Shown here piece after piece: positions 1 to 6,533 of a stretch of 6,874 bases of DNA. Within the stretch, counting starts at the first letter, position 1. The number at the start of each line of letters is the position of its first letter. The notes below the pieces were generated by a model, which saw only the letters and a list, made by a program, of their open reading frames with translations, made no database searches and was not told where the DNA came from. The translations under genes were made by a program, and so were the position numbers. Source of the DNA: an uncultured bacterium (GTDB lineage Bacteria; Bipolaricaulota; Bipolaricaulia; UBA7950; UBA9294); NCBI GenBank assembly GCA_903859225.1, contig CAIOLV010000011.1, forward strand, positions 1-6,874, read 5' to 3'.

Positions 1-181
1 GGTGTGGCGATCCGCGGGCCCTGCTTGCGTTCCAATGTTCCTCAAGTTGCGATCTGCGCATCTTTGGAATCGTGGACAACGCGGGTACTATGGCAGAGCG
101 TATCTGAGCGCTGACCAACGACGTGGTGTTCCGGGGACGGTAGCTGGGTATCTGAGATAGGACTGGCAGCCGCGCTACGAC
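1..181. other. left-edge region without a supportable gene
   Basis: I see no convincing gene here. All three plus-strand frames stay open for a short distance from the window edge. One of them, positions 3-107, ends in a TGA and could be the last 34 codons of a gene starting outside the window, but its product resembles nothing I know. The stretch lies downstream of the minus-strand gene ending at 182. It holds no clear hairpin followed by a T-run, so no terminator can be assigned to that gene. Confidence 0.4.
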
Positions 182-670
182 CTAGGGTATCAGCGACCCC
201 CGACCACCAGCTTGGGCGTTCGCTTGAAGGGTGAAGCCAATCGTAGCGCCCAGAGACGTGATAGCCGGCACAGCGAGGATGGTGAGCCACTCTGGGAGAT
301 CCAGGTCCCAGGCTCGAAGAGCGAAGAGCTCGCTGACCGAGGCAGCGAGTACGGACGCGAGACCAGCGTACTTGCCTGTGACTCCGAATAGCCAGCCCAC
401 ACATGTGACGGTCGCCCCAGCGGCGAGAGGCGTCACGGCAAGTCCAAGGAGGACATTCGAGACCCCTCCCAATGCACCTGCCTCAATGGACTGGGGGTGC
501 CTAGCCTGCGGGTAGACCTGAAAGGTGAGAGACAATACCCACTCGAAGGATACCGTGGCAGTGAGCGCTCCTGCGCCGAACTCGGCCGCGAACGACAACG
601 CTGATTGCTCTGCGAGGGCCGGCGTCCCAACAAGAAGGAGACCCAAGACGACGACCGCAACAAGACGCAT
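182..670 (-). CDS. small exported/membrane hydrophobic protein, unknown function (162 aa)
   Basis: I do not recognise a named family. The ATG at 670 has an excellent ribosome binding site, AGGAGGT at 677-683, six bases upstream. Residues 1-20 form a clear signal peptide: a hydrophobic core followed by TPALA, with likely cleavage before Glu21. The rest is almost entirely hydrophobic and Ala/Gly/Leu/Val rich. Likely membrane-embedded stretches lie near residues 33-50, 64-97, 101-117 and 128-147. The last ends in a glycine-containing PAITSLGATIGF segment, and a polar Gln/Gly tail follows. An AEFGAG motif comes just after the signal peptide. This layout resembles small Gly/Ala-rich integral membrane proteins seen in several bacterial lineages, but I cannot name a function. 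It is the last gene of the minus-strand cluster behind the sensor kinase, so a role as a membrane accessory of that system is possible but unproven. Codon use looks more mixed at third positions than in the kinase or peptidase genes. Confidence 0.75.
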   Translation of the reverse strand: MRLVAVVVLGLLLVGTPALAEQSALSFAAEFGAGALTATVSFEWVLSLTFQVYPQARHPQSIEAGALGGVSNVLLGLAVTPLAAGATVTCVGWLFGVTGKYAGLASVLAASVSELFALRAWDLDLPEWLTILAVPAITSLGATIGFTLQANAQAGGRGSLIP

Positions 671-676
671 CCCGGC

Positions 677-683
677 ACCTCCT
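677..683 (-). promoter_or_regulatory. strong Shine-Dalgarno site for the 162-aa membrane protein
   Basis: The minus strand reads AGGAGGT with six bases to the ATG at 670. This near-perfect anti-16S match fixes the start and is the main support that this unfamiliar ORF is translated. Confidence 0.8.
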
Positions 684-719
684 CTGGACTACAAGCGAGA
701 GAACGGGCCATCCCGGACT

Positions 720-896
720 CTACGGTTCCCCAAGTCGACAAAGGGAGACTACTGATACGCGGGGCAGTCGGTCAAGCCAGCCTGCGGCCCACTCTCGCTG
801 GTGCAACGGGCCGAAAAGCGGGAACGCCTGCGCAAGCAGCGCATCAAGTCGGATGGCGCTCATCATCTTCTCGACCATCACCGGCGCTGATGGCAT
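720..896 (-). pseudogene. truncated SRPBCC/START-like protein, N-terminal remnant (58 codons)
   Basis: The ATG at 896 lies 28 nt after the sensor kinase stop and has a GAGGAG-type ribosome binding site (899-907), so translation could start normally. Residues 13-45 look like the opening of an SRPBCC-superfamily protein: a short beta strand (SAIRLDAL), then AFPLFGP and REWAAGW. Family members known to me begin with a comparable FPL..P......W..GW signature in the first 40 or so residues. In those proteins the N-terminus leads into about 100 more residues forming a helix-grip ligand-binding fold. Here the resemblance ends near residue 45. Thirteen unrelated residues and a TAG follow, and no other frame downstream continues the fold before the next gene starts at 670. 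I infer a gene truncated by deletion or recombination. Alternatively it is a chance small ORF or a genuine small protein. The family assignment comes from motif recall only. Confidence 0.45.
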
Positions 897-924
897 GACC
901 TCTCCTCGGGCCGTCAGGCGACGG

Positions 925-3408
925 TCAGCCGGCGCCCTGGTCCTGCGGTTCTTCAGATTCTGCCGGGAGATCGAGGGTGAACCGCATGTACTCCCCTTCC
1001 TCGCTCTCGGCGAGGAGTCGCCCGCCGTGCTCTTTCGCGATGCCATAGCTGATCGACAGGCCGAGCCCGGTCCCCATGTCGCGCGGTTTGGTGGTGAAGA
1101 ATGGGTCGAAGATGCGCGCGATGAGGTCGGCGGGTACCCCTGTCCCGTGGTCCTCGATCGTCGTCCGCACCCAACGCTTTCCCTCTTGCTGAACGACGCG
1201 CATGGCGATCTGGACGAGCTTGTCGTCATGTGATCCGGGGTACTTCCGATTGAGCGCATCGCGGGCATTCGTCAGGAGGTTGATGAGAATCTGCTGGATC
1301 TGTTGCGGGTTGCACCGCACAGCGGGGAGGCCTTCGGCGATGTCCTCCTCGACGCGGACTTGGTCATGCCGCAGAACGGAACCGATGAGCGCGAGCGTCG
1401 CGCGGAGGATGTCCGGCACCTGCGCCCTCCGTCGCTCCGAAGTCTCTTGCCGTGCGAACGAGAGAAGGCCCCGTACGATCTCCGCGACGCGATTTCCTTC
1501 GCTCATGATGCCGCGCGCGAACTCCTGCAGCTGAGGATCGTCGATTCGACGTTCGATGAGTTCAGCGTAGTTGATGATTCCGGTGAGGGGGTTGTTGATC
1601 TCGTGAGCAATACCGCTCGCCAGGGTTCCGATGGACTCGAGTTTCTGGCTCTGGCGAAGCTGGGCTTCCAGGGCGATTCTCGCCTGTTCGGCCTGCTTGC
1701 GGGTCGTGATGTTGCGGGAAACGCCAAGAATCGCGAAGAACCCGCCTTGCGCATCGAACAGAGGACTGGCTATGGTCTCCGTCCAGACGGTCGTCCCGTC
1801 CCTGCAGGGTTGCTCAAGCTCGAGGTGCTCCGTCGGGACGAGAGGCAACCCGCGAGCGACGCGGTCGCGCAGCTCGGCGATGAGCGCCTCAGCAGCGGGG
1901 GTCGAGTTGGGCGTCAGCACCGCGGTGAGCGGCTCGCGCATGACCTCCTCGGGAGTGAAGCCTCGCAGCTTCTCGACGGACGGACTCACGTACGTGAATC
2001 GGCCATCCAGGTCCATGGTCCAGATCACGTCACTCGAGTTATCGGCGAGAAGTCGGTAGCGGGCCTCGCTGGTGCGCAGCTCCTCCTCCGCCCGGACCCG
2101 CTCGGAGATCTGCGTCTCGAGGCTGTTCACCGTTTGCTCGAGCTGCCGCGTCATCGAGTTGAACGAGCGCGAGAGGTCCGCGATCTCGGCAATGCGGCTC
2201 GACTCTGCAACCTCGCGCCACTCGCCTCGGGCAAGCGCTTGAGCCGAGAGACCGAGCCGGTGCAGCGGATTCGTCACCCATCGAGACGCGACGATGCCGA
2301 AGGCCATGGCGATCAATGAGGCGGCCAGGATGAGTACAAGAGTCGTTCGCGTGGTGGCGTCAACTCCGGCCATGAAGTCGCGCTCGGGGATCACGACGGC
2401 GACGAGCCAGTCGATGCCGTAGCCGTCCTGGATCGCCGACACCTGCAGGAAGTGACGCTCTCCGTCCAGCGTGAACTCGGACTGGAGATTGCTTCCGTTC
2501 CTGTCGATGGCAGCGGCCGCAGCGCGCACCATGGACGAGGAACTCTCGATGGCGGCGAGACGGTGCGGAGTGGCCCCTCCTTCCGCAACGGAGATCGGGC
2601 TTGCGTCCGCCGATGAAGCGACCAGCAACCCAGAGCGCTCCATGATGAAGCTTTGACCGTCCGTGCCGATCCTGAGCGTCCGTAGGAAGTCGCTGACCTG
2701 CGACAGGAAAAGATCAGCCGCAACGACGCCGACCAGCTCGCCATGCTCGTTCAAGACGGGGCGACTCGCCGAGATCGCCATGTCCTGGCCGGAGAAGAGG
2801 AGGTAGACGCTGCTCCACGCGGGCCCTCCTGCGGCCACGGCGCTCGAGTACCACCCTCGAGTCCTCGCGTCGAAGTTGGGCACTGCCTGAAGCTCCTTCA
2901 CGGGATGTCCCTCGCCGTCGACCGAGAACTTGCGGAACGTCCCTGCGGCGAAGTTGTCTGTTTGGATCATGTACAGGGCCCCCTGCGGCCCTTCACGGCC
3001 GGCGTCGGTGAGCCCTCCCTTCGTGTTGGCGAAGTAGAGGCTGCTGACGGAAGGGGCGGCCTGCACCTGCTGCCAGAAGTGCTGTGACAGCGCGCCGGCA
3101 TCGCTGGAGTCAAGCACGCCCCGCGCAATGAGGTTGGCGTTCATCTCGTCCAGGGTGTGGGGCGTTGCCAGGAACAGGAGAAGCCGCCCCTCGATGCGGG
3201 TCGTCACCTCATTCCGCAGTTGTCGAGCCACCTCGTTGACGGCTTTGCGGGCGTTGTGGGCCGAGATGTAGCCGACGAATCCGACCGCGAGCAAAACCTG
3301 CGCGACAAACAACACGATGAAGACTCGCCACAGCGGAAGCCGCGCGAAGCTCATGTGTCGCTGGGCACCACTCCTTCCTTCGTTCTTCTTCCCTGTGCGC
3401 CCGTCCAT
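925..3408 (-). CDS. membrane sensor histidine kinase, dCache-HAMP-PAS-HisKA-HATPase
   Basis: This is an inner-membrane hybrid-free sensor kinase of 827 residues, counted from the ATG at 3408. Domains in order: cytoplasmic basic N-terminus; TM1 about 26-50; extracytoplasmic dCache-like sensor about 51-354, with the typical R-G-W-Y element (R184, W186, Y187) and GVVAAD ending at D232; TM2 about 355-375; HAMP about 375-428; coiled linker; PAS about 449-572, ending in the usual GVSRNITTRKQAE; dimerisation/phosphoacceptor domain with phospho-accepting H602 in AHEINNPL; and the ATPase domain with N-box NLLTNARDAL (N714), G1 box EDHGTG (D753), F box FDPFFTTK and G2 box GTGLGLS (779-785). All catalytic boxes are intact and there is no receiver domain. 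The start is uncertain. GTG at 3414 has GGGGGA seven bases upstream, ATG at 3408 is six bases further in, ATG at 3354 sits directly before TM1, and the frame stays open to a TTG at 3477. No response regulator is nearby. Expected role: autophosphorylation controlled by a periplasmic ligand. Confidence 0.93.
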   Translation of the reverse strand: MDGRTGKKNEGRSGAQRHMSFARLPLWRVFIVLFVAQVLLAVGFVGYISAHNARKAVNEVARQLRNEVTTRIEGRLLLFLATPHTLDEMNANLIARGVLDSSDAGALSQHFWQQVQAAPSVSSLYFANTKGGLTDAGREGPQGALYMIQTDNFAAGTFRKFSVDGEGHPVKELQAVPNFDARTRGWYSSAVAAGGPAWSSVYLLFSGQDMAISASRPVLNEHGELVGVVAADLFLSQVSDFLRTLRIGTDGQSFIMERSGLLVASSADASPISVAEGGATPHRLAAIESSSSMVRAAAAAIDRNGSNLQSEFTLDGERHFLQVSAIQDGYGIDWLVAVVIPERDFMAGVDATTRTTLVLILAASLIAMAFGIVASRWVTNPLHRLGLSAQALARGEWREVAESSRIAEIADLSRSFNSMTRQLEQTVNSLETQISERVRAEEELRTSEARYRLLADNSSDVIWTMDLDGRFTYVSPSVEKLRGFTPEEVMREPLTAVLTPNSTPAAEALIAELRDRVARGLPLVPTEHLELEQPCRDGTTVWTETIASPLFDAQGGFFAILGVSRNITTRKQAEQARIALEAQLRQSQKLESIGTLASGIAHEINNPLTGIINYAELIERRIDDPQLQEFARGIMSEGNRVAEIVRGLLSFARQETSERRRAQVPDILRATLALIGSVLRHDQVRVEEDIAEGLPAVRCNPQQIQQILINLLTNARDALNRKYPGSHDDKLVQIAMRVVQQEGKRWVRTTIEDHGTGVPADLIARIFDPFFTTKPRDMGTGLGLSISYGIAKEHGGRLLAESEEGEYMRFTLDLPAESEEPQDQGAG

Positions 3409-3414
3409 GCTCAC

Positions 3415-3739
3415 GTCGGCATCCCCCGGAGTTCTGCTGAGCCGGCACACCCTAGCAAGATCCGCAACGGAAGCCAAGCGGAGGCGGTCGCGGGCGCTCT
3501 GACTCCACCCGGCGGCGGTTTATCGGGGCTCCCCATCCCGGCCGATTGCGGAGGTTCGGGCTGCAACGTTCCTGGCCCATTCGACTTGCCAGGGGGCGCC
3601 GGGTCGATCGGCGTCAGCACTTGTGGGACTCGCGTCCGCACCGGGACCCAGCCCATCCTTCCGAAGTGAGCGGGACGAGCGCGGATGGCTCCTTCCCGAC
3701 GGCGGCTACGATTCTGGACGTACGGGAAGAGGGGACGCT
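3415..3739. other. divergent intergenic region between kinase and exported-protein genes
   Basis: About 325 nt separate the divergent starts, so promoters for both genes should lie here, but I find no convincing -35/-10 pair on either strand. The best single element is TACGAT at 3707-3712 on the plus strand, 27 nt before the ATG at 3740. It could be a -10 box, but no TTGACA-like hexamer lies 16-18 nt upstream. A small GGGG/CCCC palindrome sits at 3525-3534. I see no riboswitch fold, tRNA or recognisable operator. Open reading frames across this stretch show no protein-like features. Confidence 0.5.
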
Positions 3740-4633
3740 ATGCAAACACCCTATCGAACGAGCAGATGCAGAGTGAGGCTGGCGCTTGCGGCCGCCGCAA
3801 TGCTTGTTGTGGCCGTCAGTGGGTCTGAGATGCCCACTCTCGGCACTCCGCTCGCGTGCGCGTCGTGGCCTCCGTACGAGGCAGAGCGCCTCGAGACGTA
3901 CGGGGACTACACGGTCTGCGTCTGGAAGAGCCTCGATGAGGCAGCGCCCGGGTTCTACCGCGTCGTGACGATCGATCGCGGCGACGCGCGCCTCGTCTGC
4001 GAGGACTGGGCCACAGGGCTCGGCCCGCTGTCGGGGGTCGACATCGAGCGCAACGGGCATCCGAACGTGATCATCGAGAGCTACAGCGGAGGCGCCCACT
4101 GCTGTTTCTCGACGGAAGTCTACGACCTGGGGGAGACCCTCGTCCCGATCGGTCTTCCTCCGTCTCCCGGGGGCAACGCGCCGGGCGAGTTCGTCGATCT
4201 CAACGGGGACGGCATCTACGAGTTCGTCTCGGCCGACGATTCGTTCGCCTACGCCTACTGCTGCTTCGCTGCGAGTCCGGCAGTGCTCGTGGTTCTCGGG
4301 TACTGCGCCGCAGAACAGCGCTACGGCCCAGTGAGCTCCGAGTACCCGGCGCTGTATTGTGACGAGATCGCGCGCGATACCGCGCGAGCTGAGGTCGCTC
4401 TCGCCGGCGGCGTCGATGGCGGGTGGGACGGCACGGGAAAGTGCGAGATTCTCCCGCTGGTCCTCGACTACCTCTACTCCGGAGATCCCGACTCAGCGTG
4501 GGCGGCGCTCGAACGCTTCTACCCGTACTCCGACCGCGACGCATTCCGCGCCGAGATCGAGGATGTCGTCAACGCGAGCCCGTACTACGCCCCTGCCGCT
4601 TCCGTAGTCGGCGGCAGGCCGCCGCTTCCGTAG
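3740..4633 (+). CDS. exported cysteine-rich protein with duplicated Asp-loop/Cys-Cys-Phe module, unknown function
   Basis: The frame is open from 3623, but ATG at 3740 is the likely start. It has GAGGGG at 3729-3734, five bases upstream, and begins a signal peptide: basic residues 5-13, then a hydrophobic stretch about 13-27. The product is 297 residues. The mature part has ten cysteines (40, 60, 87, 121, 122, 174, 175, 189, 207, 235), which suits disulfide formation outside the cytoplasm. Two related segments stand out. Residues 101-123 run from DIERNGHPN to SGGAHCCF. Residues 153-176 run from DLNGDGIYEF, an EF-hand/VCBS-like calcium loop with D153, N155, D157 and E161, to YAYCCF. The spacing from the first Asp to Cys-Cys is 20 and 21 residues. 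Exported proteins with a D.NGDG..D loop leading into SGGAHCC are familiar to me as uncharacterised bacterial proteins. The C-terminal third (about 236-283) looks helical and acidic. No lipobox is evident. It is divergent from the kinase and convergent with pepT, so it is probably monocistronic. Confidence 0.82.
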   Translation: MQTPYRTSRCRVRLALAAAAMLVVAVSGSEMPTLGTPLACASWPPYEAERLETYGDYTVCVWKSLDEAAPGFYRVVTIDRGDARLVCEDWATGLGPLSGVDIERNGHPNVIIESYSGGAHCCFSTEVYDLGETLVPIGLPPSPGGNAPGEFVDLNGDGIYEFVSADDSFAYAYCCFAASPAVLVVLGYCAAEQRYGPVSSEYPALYCDEIARDTARAEVALAGGVDGGWDGTGKCEILPLVLDYLYSGDPDSAWAALERFYPYSDRDAFRAEIEDVVNASPYYAPAASVVGGRPPLP

Positions 4634-4646
4634 TCTGCGGCGGGCC
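4595..4646. repeat. 26-bp tandem duplication, two copies at 24/26 identity
   Basis: Copy 1 is 4595-4620 and copy 2 is 4621-4646, directly abutting, each beginning GCCGCTTCCGTAGTC. They differ at two positions, G to T and A to G. A further partial GCCGCT follows at 4647-4652. Because 26 is not a multiple of three, the TAG shared by both copies is out of frame in copy 1 (4605-4607) and in frame in copy 2 (4631-4633), where it ends the exported-protein gene. Confidence 0.93.
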
Positions 4647-4651
4647 GCCGC
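4637..4651. terminator. possible bidirectional GC hairpin between convergent genes
   Basis: GCGGCG at 4637-4642 pairs perfectly with CGCCGC at 4646-4651 around a 3-nt loop, within the 18-nt gap between the two convergent stop codons. A second 6-bp stem with a 4-nt loop lies just upstream at 4609-4624. Location and symmetry suit a shared transcription end. However, neither side has a proper T-run (only TTCTTGCTCTT at 4660-4670 on the plus strand), so intrinsic termination is uncertain. Confidence 0.35.
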
Positions 4652-5926
4652 TCAGCGGTTCTTGCTCTTGGGCGCCGCCACCCTTTCTTCCGACCAGAGG
4701 CGCAGGAGGTGAACGCAGGTCTCGACCGCCTTGGCCATTTCCTCGACGCTCGCCCACTCCTGAGGTCCGTGAGCATTGTGATACCCGGCGAAGAGGTTTG
4801 GGGTGGGGAGCCCACGCTCCGTCAACTGCGAGCCGTCGGTCCCGCCGCGGACGGGCACTTCGGTCGGGGTGACTCCGGCCCGACGCACCGCTTCGAGCGC
4901 GAGCTCGGCCGGGCGCATGTCCTTCTCGAGCCAGTAGCGCATGTTGCGATACTGGCGCGTGATCGTGCAGGTCACCTTGGCCCGCGGTTCGAGCTCCGCG
5001 ACCGCATCGGTGGCGGCCTGCAGCGCGTGTCCATGGGCTTCGAGCCCCGCGAGTTCGAAGTCGCGAAGGATGAACGTCAATTCGACATCGGCGGCGGTTC
5101 CCTGCATGTGGACGAGATGGATGAACCCATCCCTCCCGTCGGTCGTCTCCGGCGTGCGCGCATGCTGGGGCAGGAACACGAGAAGCTTCGCGGCGAGCGT
5201 GAGCGCGTTTACCATCCGCCCTTTCGCCTTGCCGGGGTGGATGGCGACGCCCTGGATGCGGATGACGGCCTGGTCTGCGGAGAAGCTCTCGTAGGTCACC
5301 TCGCCCTCTGCCTCGCCGTCGAGCGTGTAGGCGACGTCGGCGGCGAGCTCCTCGAGGGCAAGGTGGCCGATGCCGCTTCCCGTCTCTTCGTCGGGCGTGA
5401 AGCAGATGCGGACGTCGCCGTGCGGGATCGACGGATCTGAGAGCAGGAGCTCGGCGACGCTGACAATGACGGCCACGCCCGCTTTGTCATCCGCGCCGAG
5501 GAGCGTCTTTCCGTCGGCGGTGATGAGCGTGTCGCCGCGCCGCGAGGCGAGGGTACGGTCGGTCGCGGGATCGATGACGATGTCCGGATTGCCCGGCAGA
5601 ACGAGGCAGCCGCCGTCGTACGCGCGGTGGACGATGGGTTGGACGTTGCTGGCGGCATAGTCACTGGCAGTGTCGACGTGCGCGAGAAGAGCCACCGTCG
5701 GCACCGGCTTCCGCACATTGCCGGGAATCGTGGCGAGCACAAACCCTGCATCGTTGAGCCGCACGTCGCTTGCCCCCAACTCCACGAGTTCCGCTTGGAG
5801 GACGCGCTGCAGATCAAGCTGGCGCGCGGTCGTCGGCACCGTGGCGGAGGAGTCGTCGCTCTGCGTATCGACCCTCGCGTAGCGGACCAACCTTTCTTCG
5901 AGTCGCCTCATCATGGCTGCATCCAT
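4652..5926 (-). CDS. pepT: peptidase T (tripeptide aminopeptidase, M20 family)
   Basis: This cytoplasmic dizinc aminopeptidase removes the N-terminal residue from tripeptides in peptide turnover. The 424-residue product aligns by eye with E. coli PepT (408 aa) along its whole length. Key residues are present: first zinc-site motif AHVDTASDY (H83, D85), bridging Asp in LLGADDKAG (D146), catalytic Glu and zinc-ligand Glu in FTPDEETG (E180, E181), Asp in TLDGE (D203), substrate-binding RGGTDGSQL (360-368) and the C-terminal zinc ligand in NAHGPQE (H386). HPGKAKGRMVNAL (230-242), in the dimerisation/lid domain, is also characteristic. The ATG at 5926 has GGAGAGG seven bases upstream (5934-5940). 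Methionines 5 and 6 are weaker alternatives. A short basic/polar tail (about 411-424) extends beyond the E. coli end. It lies 37 nt behind the RimJ/RimL-type acetyltransferase gene and probably shares its transcript. The 3' end is convergent with the exported-protein gene. Confidence 0.96.
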   Translation of the reverse strand: MDAAMMRRLEERLVRYARVDTQSDDSSATVPTTARQLDLQRVLQAELVELGASDVRLNDAGFVLATIPGNVRKPVPTVALLAHVDTASDYAASNVQPIVHRAYDGGCLVLPGNPDIVIDPATDRTLASRRGDTLITADGKTLLGADDKAGVAVIVSVAELLLSDPSIPHGDVRICFTPDEETGSGIGHLALEELAADVAYTLDGEAEGEVTYESFSADQAVIRIQGVAIHPGKAKGRMVNALTLAAKLLVFLPQHARTPETTDGRDGFIHLVHMQGTAADVELTFILRDFELAGLEAHGHALQAATDAVAELEPRAKVTCTITRQYRNMRYWLEKDMRPAELALEAVRRAGVTPTEVPVRGGTDGSQLTERGLPTPNLFAGYHNAHGPQEWASVEEMAKAVETCVHLLRLWSEERVAAPKSKNR

Positions 5927-5963
5927 CGGGATCCCTCTCCTCGTCCTCGGATCGTGTCGGGGC

Positions 5964-6533
5964 TCAGGCGATCGGCGGGAGCCGGTCCGCCTTCTCGGGG
6001 TGCCGAGCGTAGTAGTCCTCTCGTAGGAGACTCATGATGACCGCGTCGAGCAAGCGGCCGTTCTTGAACACCGACTCGCGCAAGCGGATGCACACGGCAA
6101 AACCGGAGCGTTGGGCGAGTCCGATCGCCTTGGGAATGCCGGAGTGAGTCCACAGGTGGGCCTCACGCAGGCCGAGTTCGTCGAATAGGAACCCAAGGAG
6201 AGTCTCCTGGGCGTCGAACGCCACGCCGGTTCCCCAGAATTCCTTGCTGACGATGATCCCGATGCTGGCGGAAAGCCGGTGCTGCTCGCCCGTGTAGGAG
6301 ACGAAGCCGGCCAGTCGACCGGACGCCTTCTCGACGATTGCCAATCGAGCGCTGTCGCGCTCGAACGAGAACTCGCGCGCCTCGAGTCGCTTCACATGCA
6401 TCTCCTCGGTGTAGTCGGGAGGCAGCGCCTTGGGCCACGCCTGGGTGTCGGCGTCGTTCCGCAGTGCCGCGAAGAGTTTCTGGTCCTCGCGGCGCTCCTC
6501 GCGGAGGACGACGAGTTCGCCTTCAAGCGACAT
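5964..6533 (-). CDS. GNAT family N-acetyltransferase, RimJ/RimL type
   Basis: This is a cytoplasmic acetyl-CoA-dependent N-acetyltransferase of 189 residues, a complete single-domain GNAT. It opens with the family-typical strand LVVLREERREDQ. It then shows a central strand pair (RLAGFVSYTG, about 73-82), the acetyl-CoA loop KEFWGTGVAFDAQ (97-109) and the following helix LLGFLFDELGL. The closing region runs AIGLAQRSGF (136-145) to NGRLLDAVIMSLLREDY (158-174), the usual RimJ/RimL-like ending with DAVIM. The Asn often found before the last helix is replaced (HSGIPKA, 130-136). Proteins of this group acetylate ribosomal protein N-termini, amino acids, antibiotics or other amines, and the substrate cannot be read here. 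The ATG at 6533 has AAGGAGGG (6539-6546) five bases upstream, inside the end of the preceding GNAT gene. The two genes overlap by 11 nt, suggesting translational coupling. Confidence 0.9.
   Translation of the reverse strand: MSLEGELVVLREERREDQKLFAALRNDADTQAWPKALPPDYTEEMHVKRLEAREFSFERDSARLAIVEKASGRLAGFVSYTGEQHRLSASIGIIVSKEFWGTGVAFDAQETLLGFLFDELGLREAHLWTHSGIPKAIGLAQRSGFAVCIRLRESVFKNGRLLDAVIMSLLREDYYARHPEKADRLPPIA

Noticed and set aside
3..107. 34-codon plus-strand frame open to the left edge, ending with a NAGTMAERI stretch
   Set aside because: NAG recalls short-chain dehydrogenases, but the surrounding residues do not fit that fold and the piece is too short to assign.
100..156. Two copies of GTATCTGAG (100-108 and 148-156)
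   Set aside because: Nine bases, two copies, with no dyad symmetry or associated gene start. This is within chance expectation for the amount of sequence scanned.
42..404. 120-codon minus-strand ORF at the left edge
   Set aside because: It overlaps the membrane-protein gene in another frame. Its composition is Ser/Arg/His-rich with no hydrophobic periodicity or motif.
1303..2319. 338-codon plus-strand ORF antisense to the kinase
   Set aside because: It lies opposite the HAMP, PAS and phosphoacceptor coding region and shows no recognisable motif. Long antisense frames are expected opposite GC-rich genes with strong third-position bias.
3157..3669. 170-codon plus-strand ORF spanning the kinase start and the intergenic region
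   Set aside because: The first half mirrors the kinase N-terminus. The second half is Gly/Pro-rich with no fold-like pattern and no good ribosome binding site seen.
3623..3739. GTG at 3623 as the start of the exported protein
   Set aside because: It would place 39 polar, Arg/Gly-rich residues before the signal peptide. The ATG at 3740 has a well-spaced ribosome binding site directly before the signal peptide.
3848..3862. PLAC as a lipoprotein lipobox in the exported protein
   Set aside because: Pro sits at the -3 position and the Cys is about 13 residues beyond the hydrophobic core, so lipid attachment is unlikely.
4709..5440. 243-codon plus-strand ORF antisense to pepT
   Set aside because: It is Arg/Gly/Asp/His-rich, has no domain signature, and is fully explained by the mirrored codon bias of pepT.
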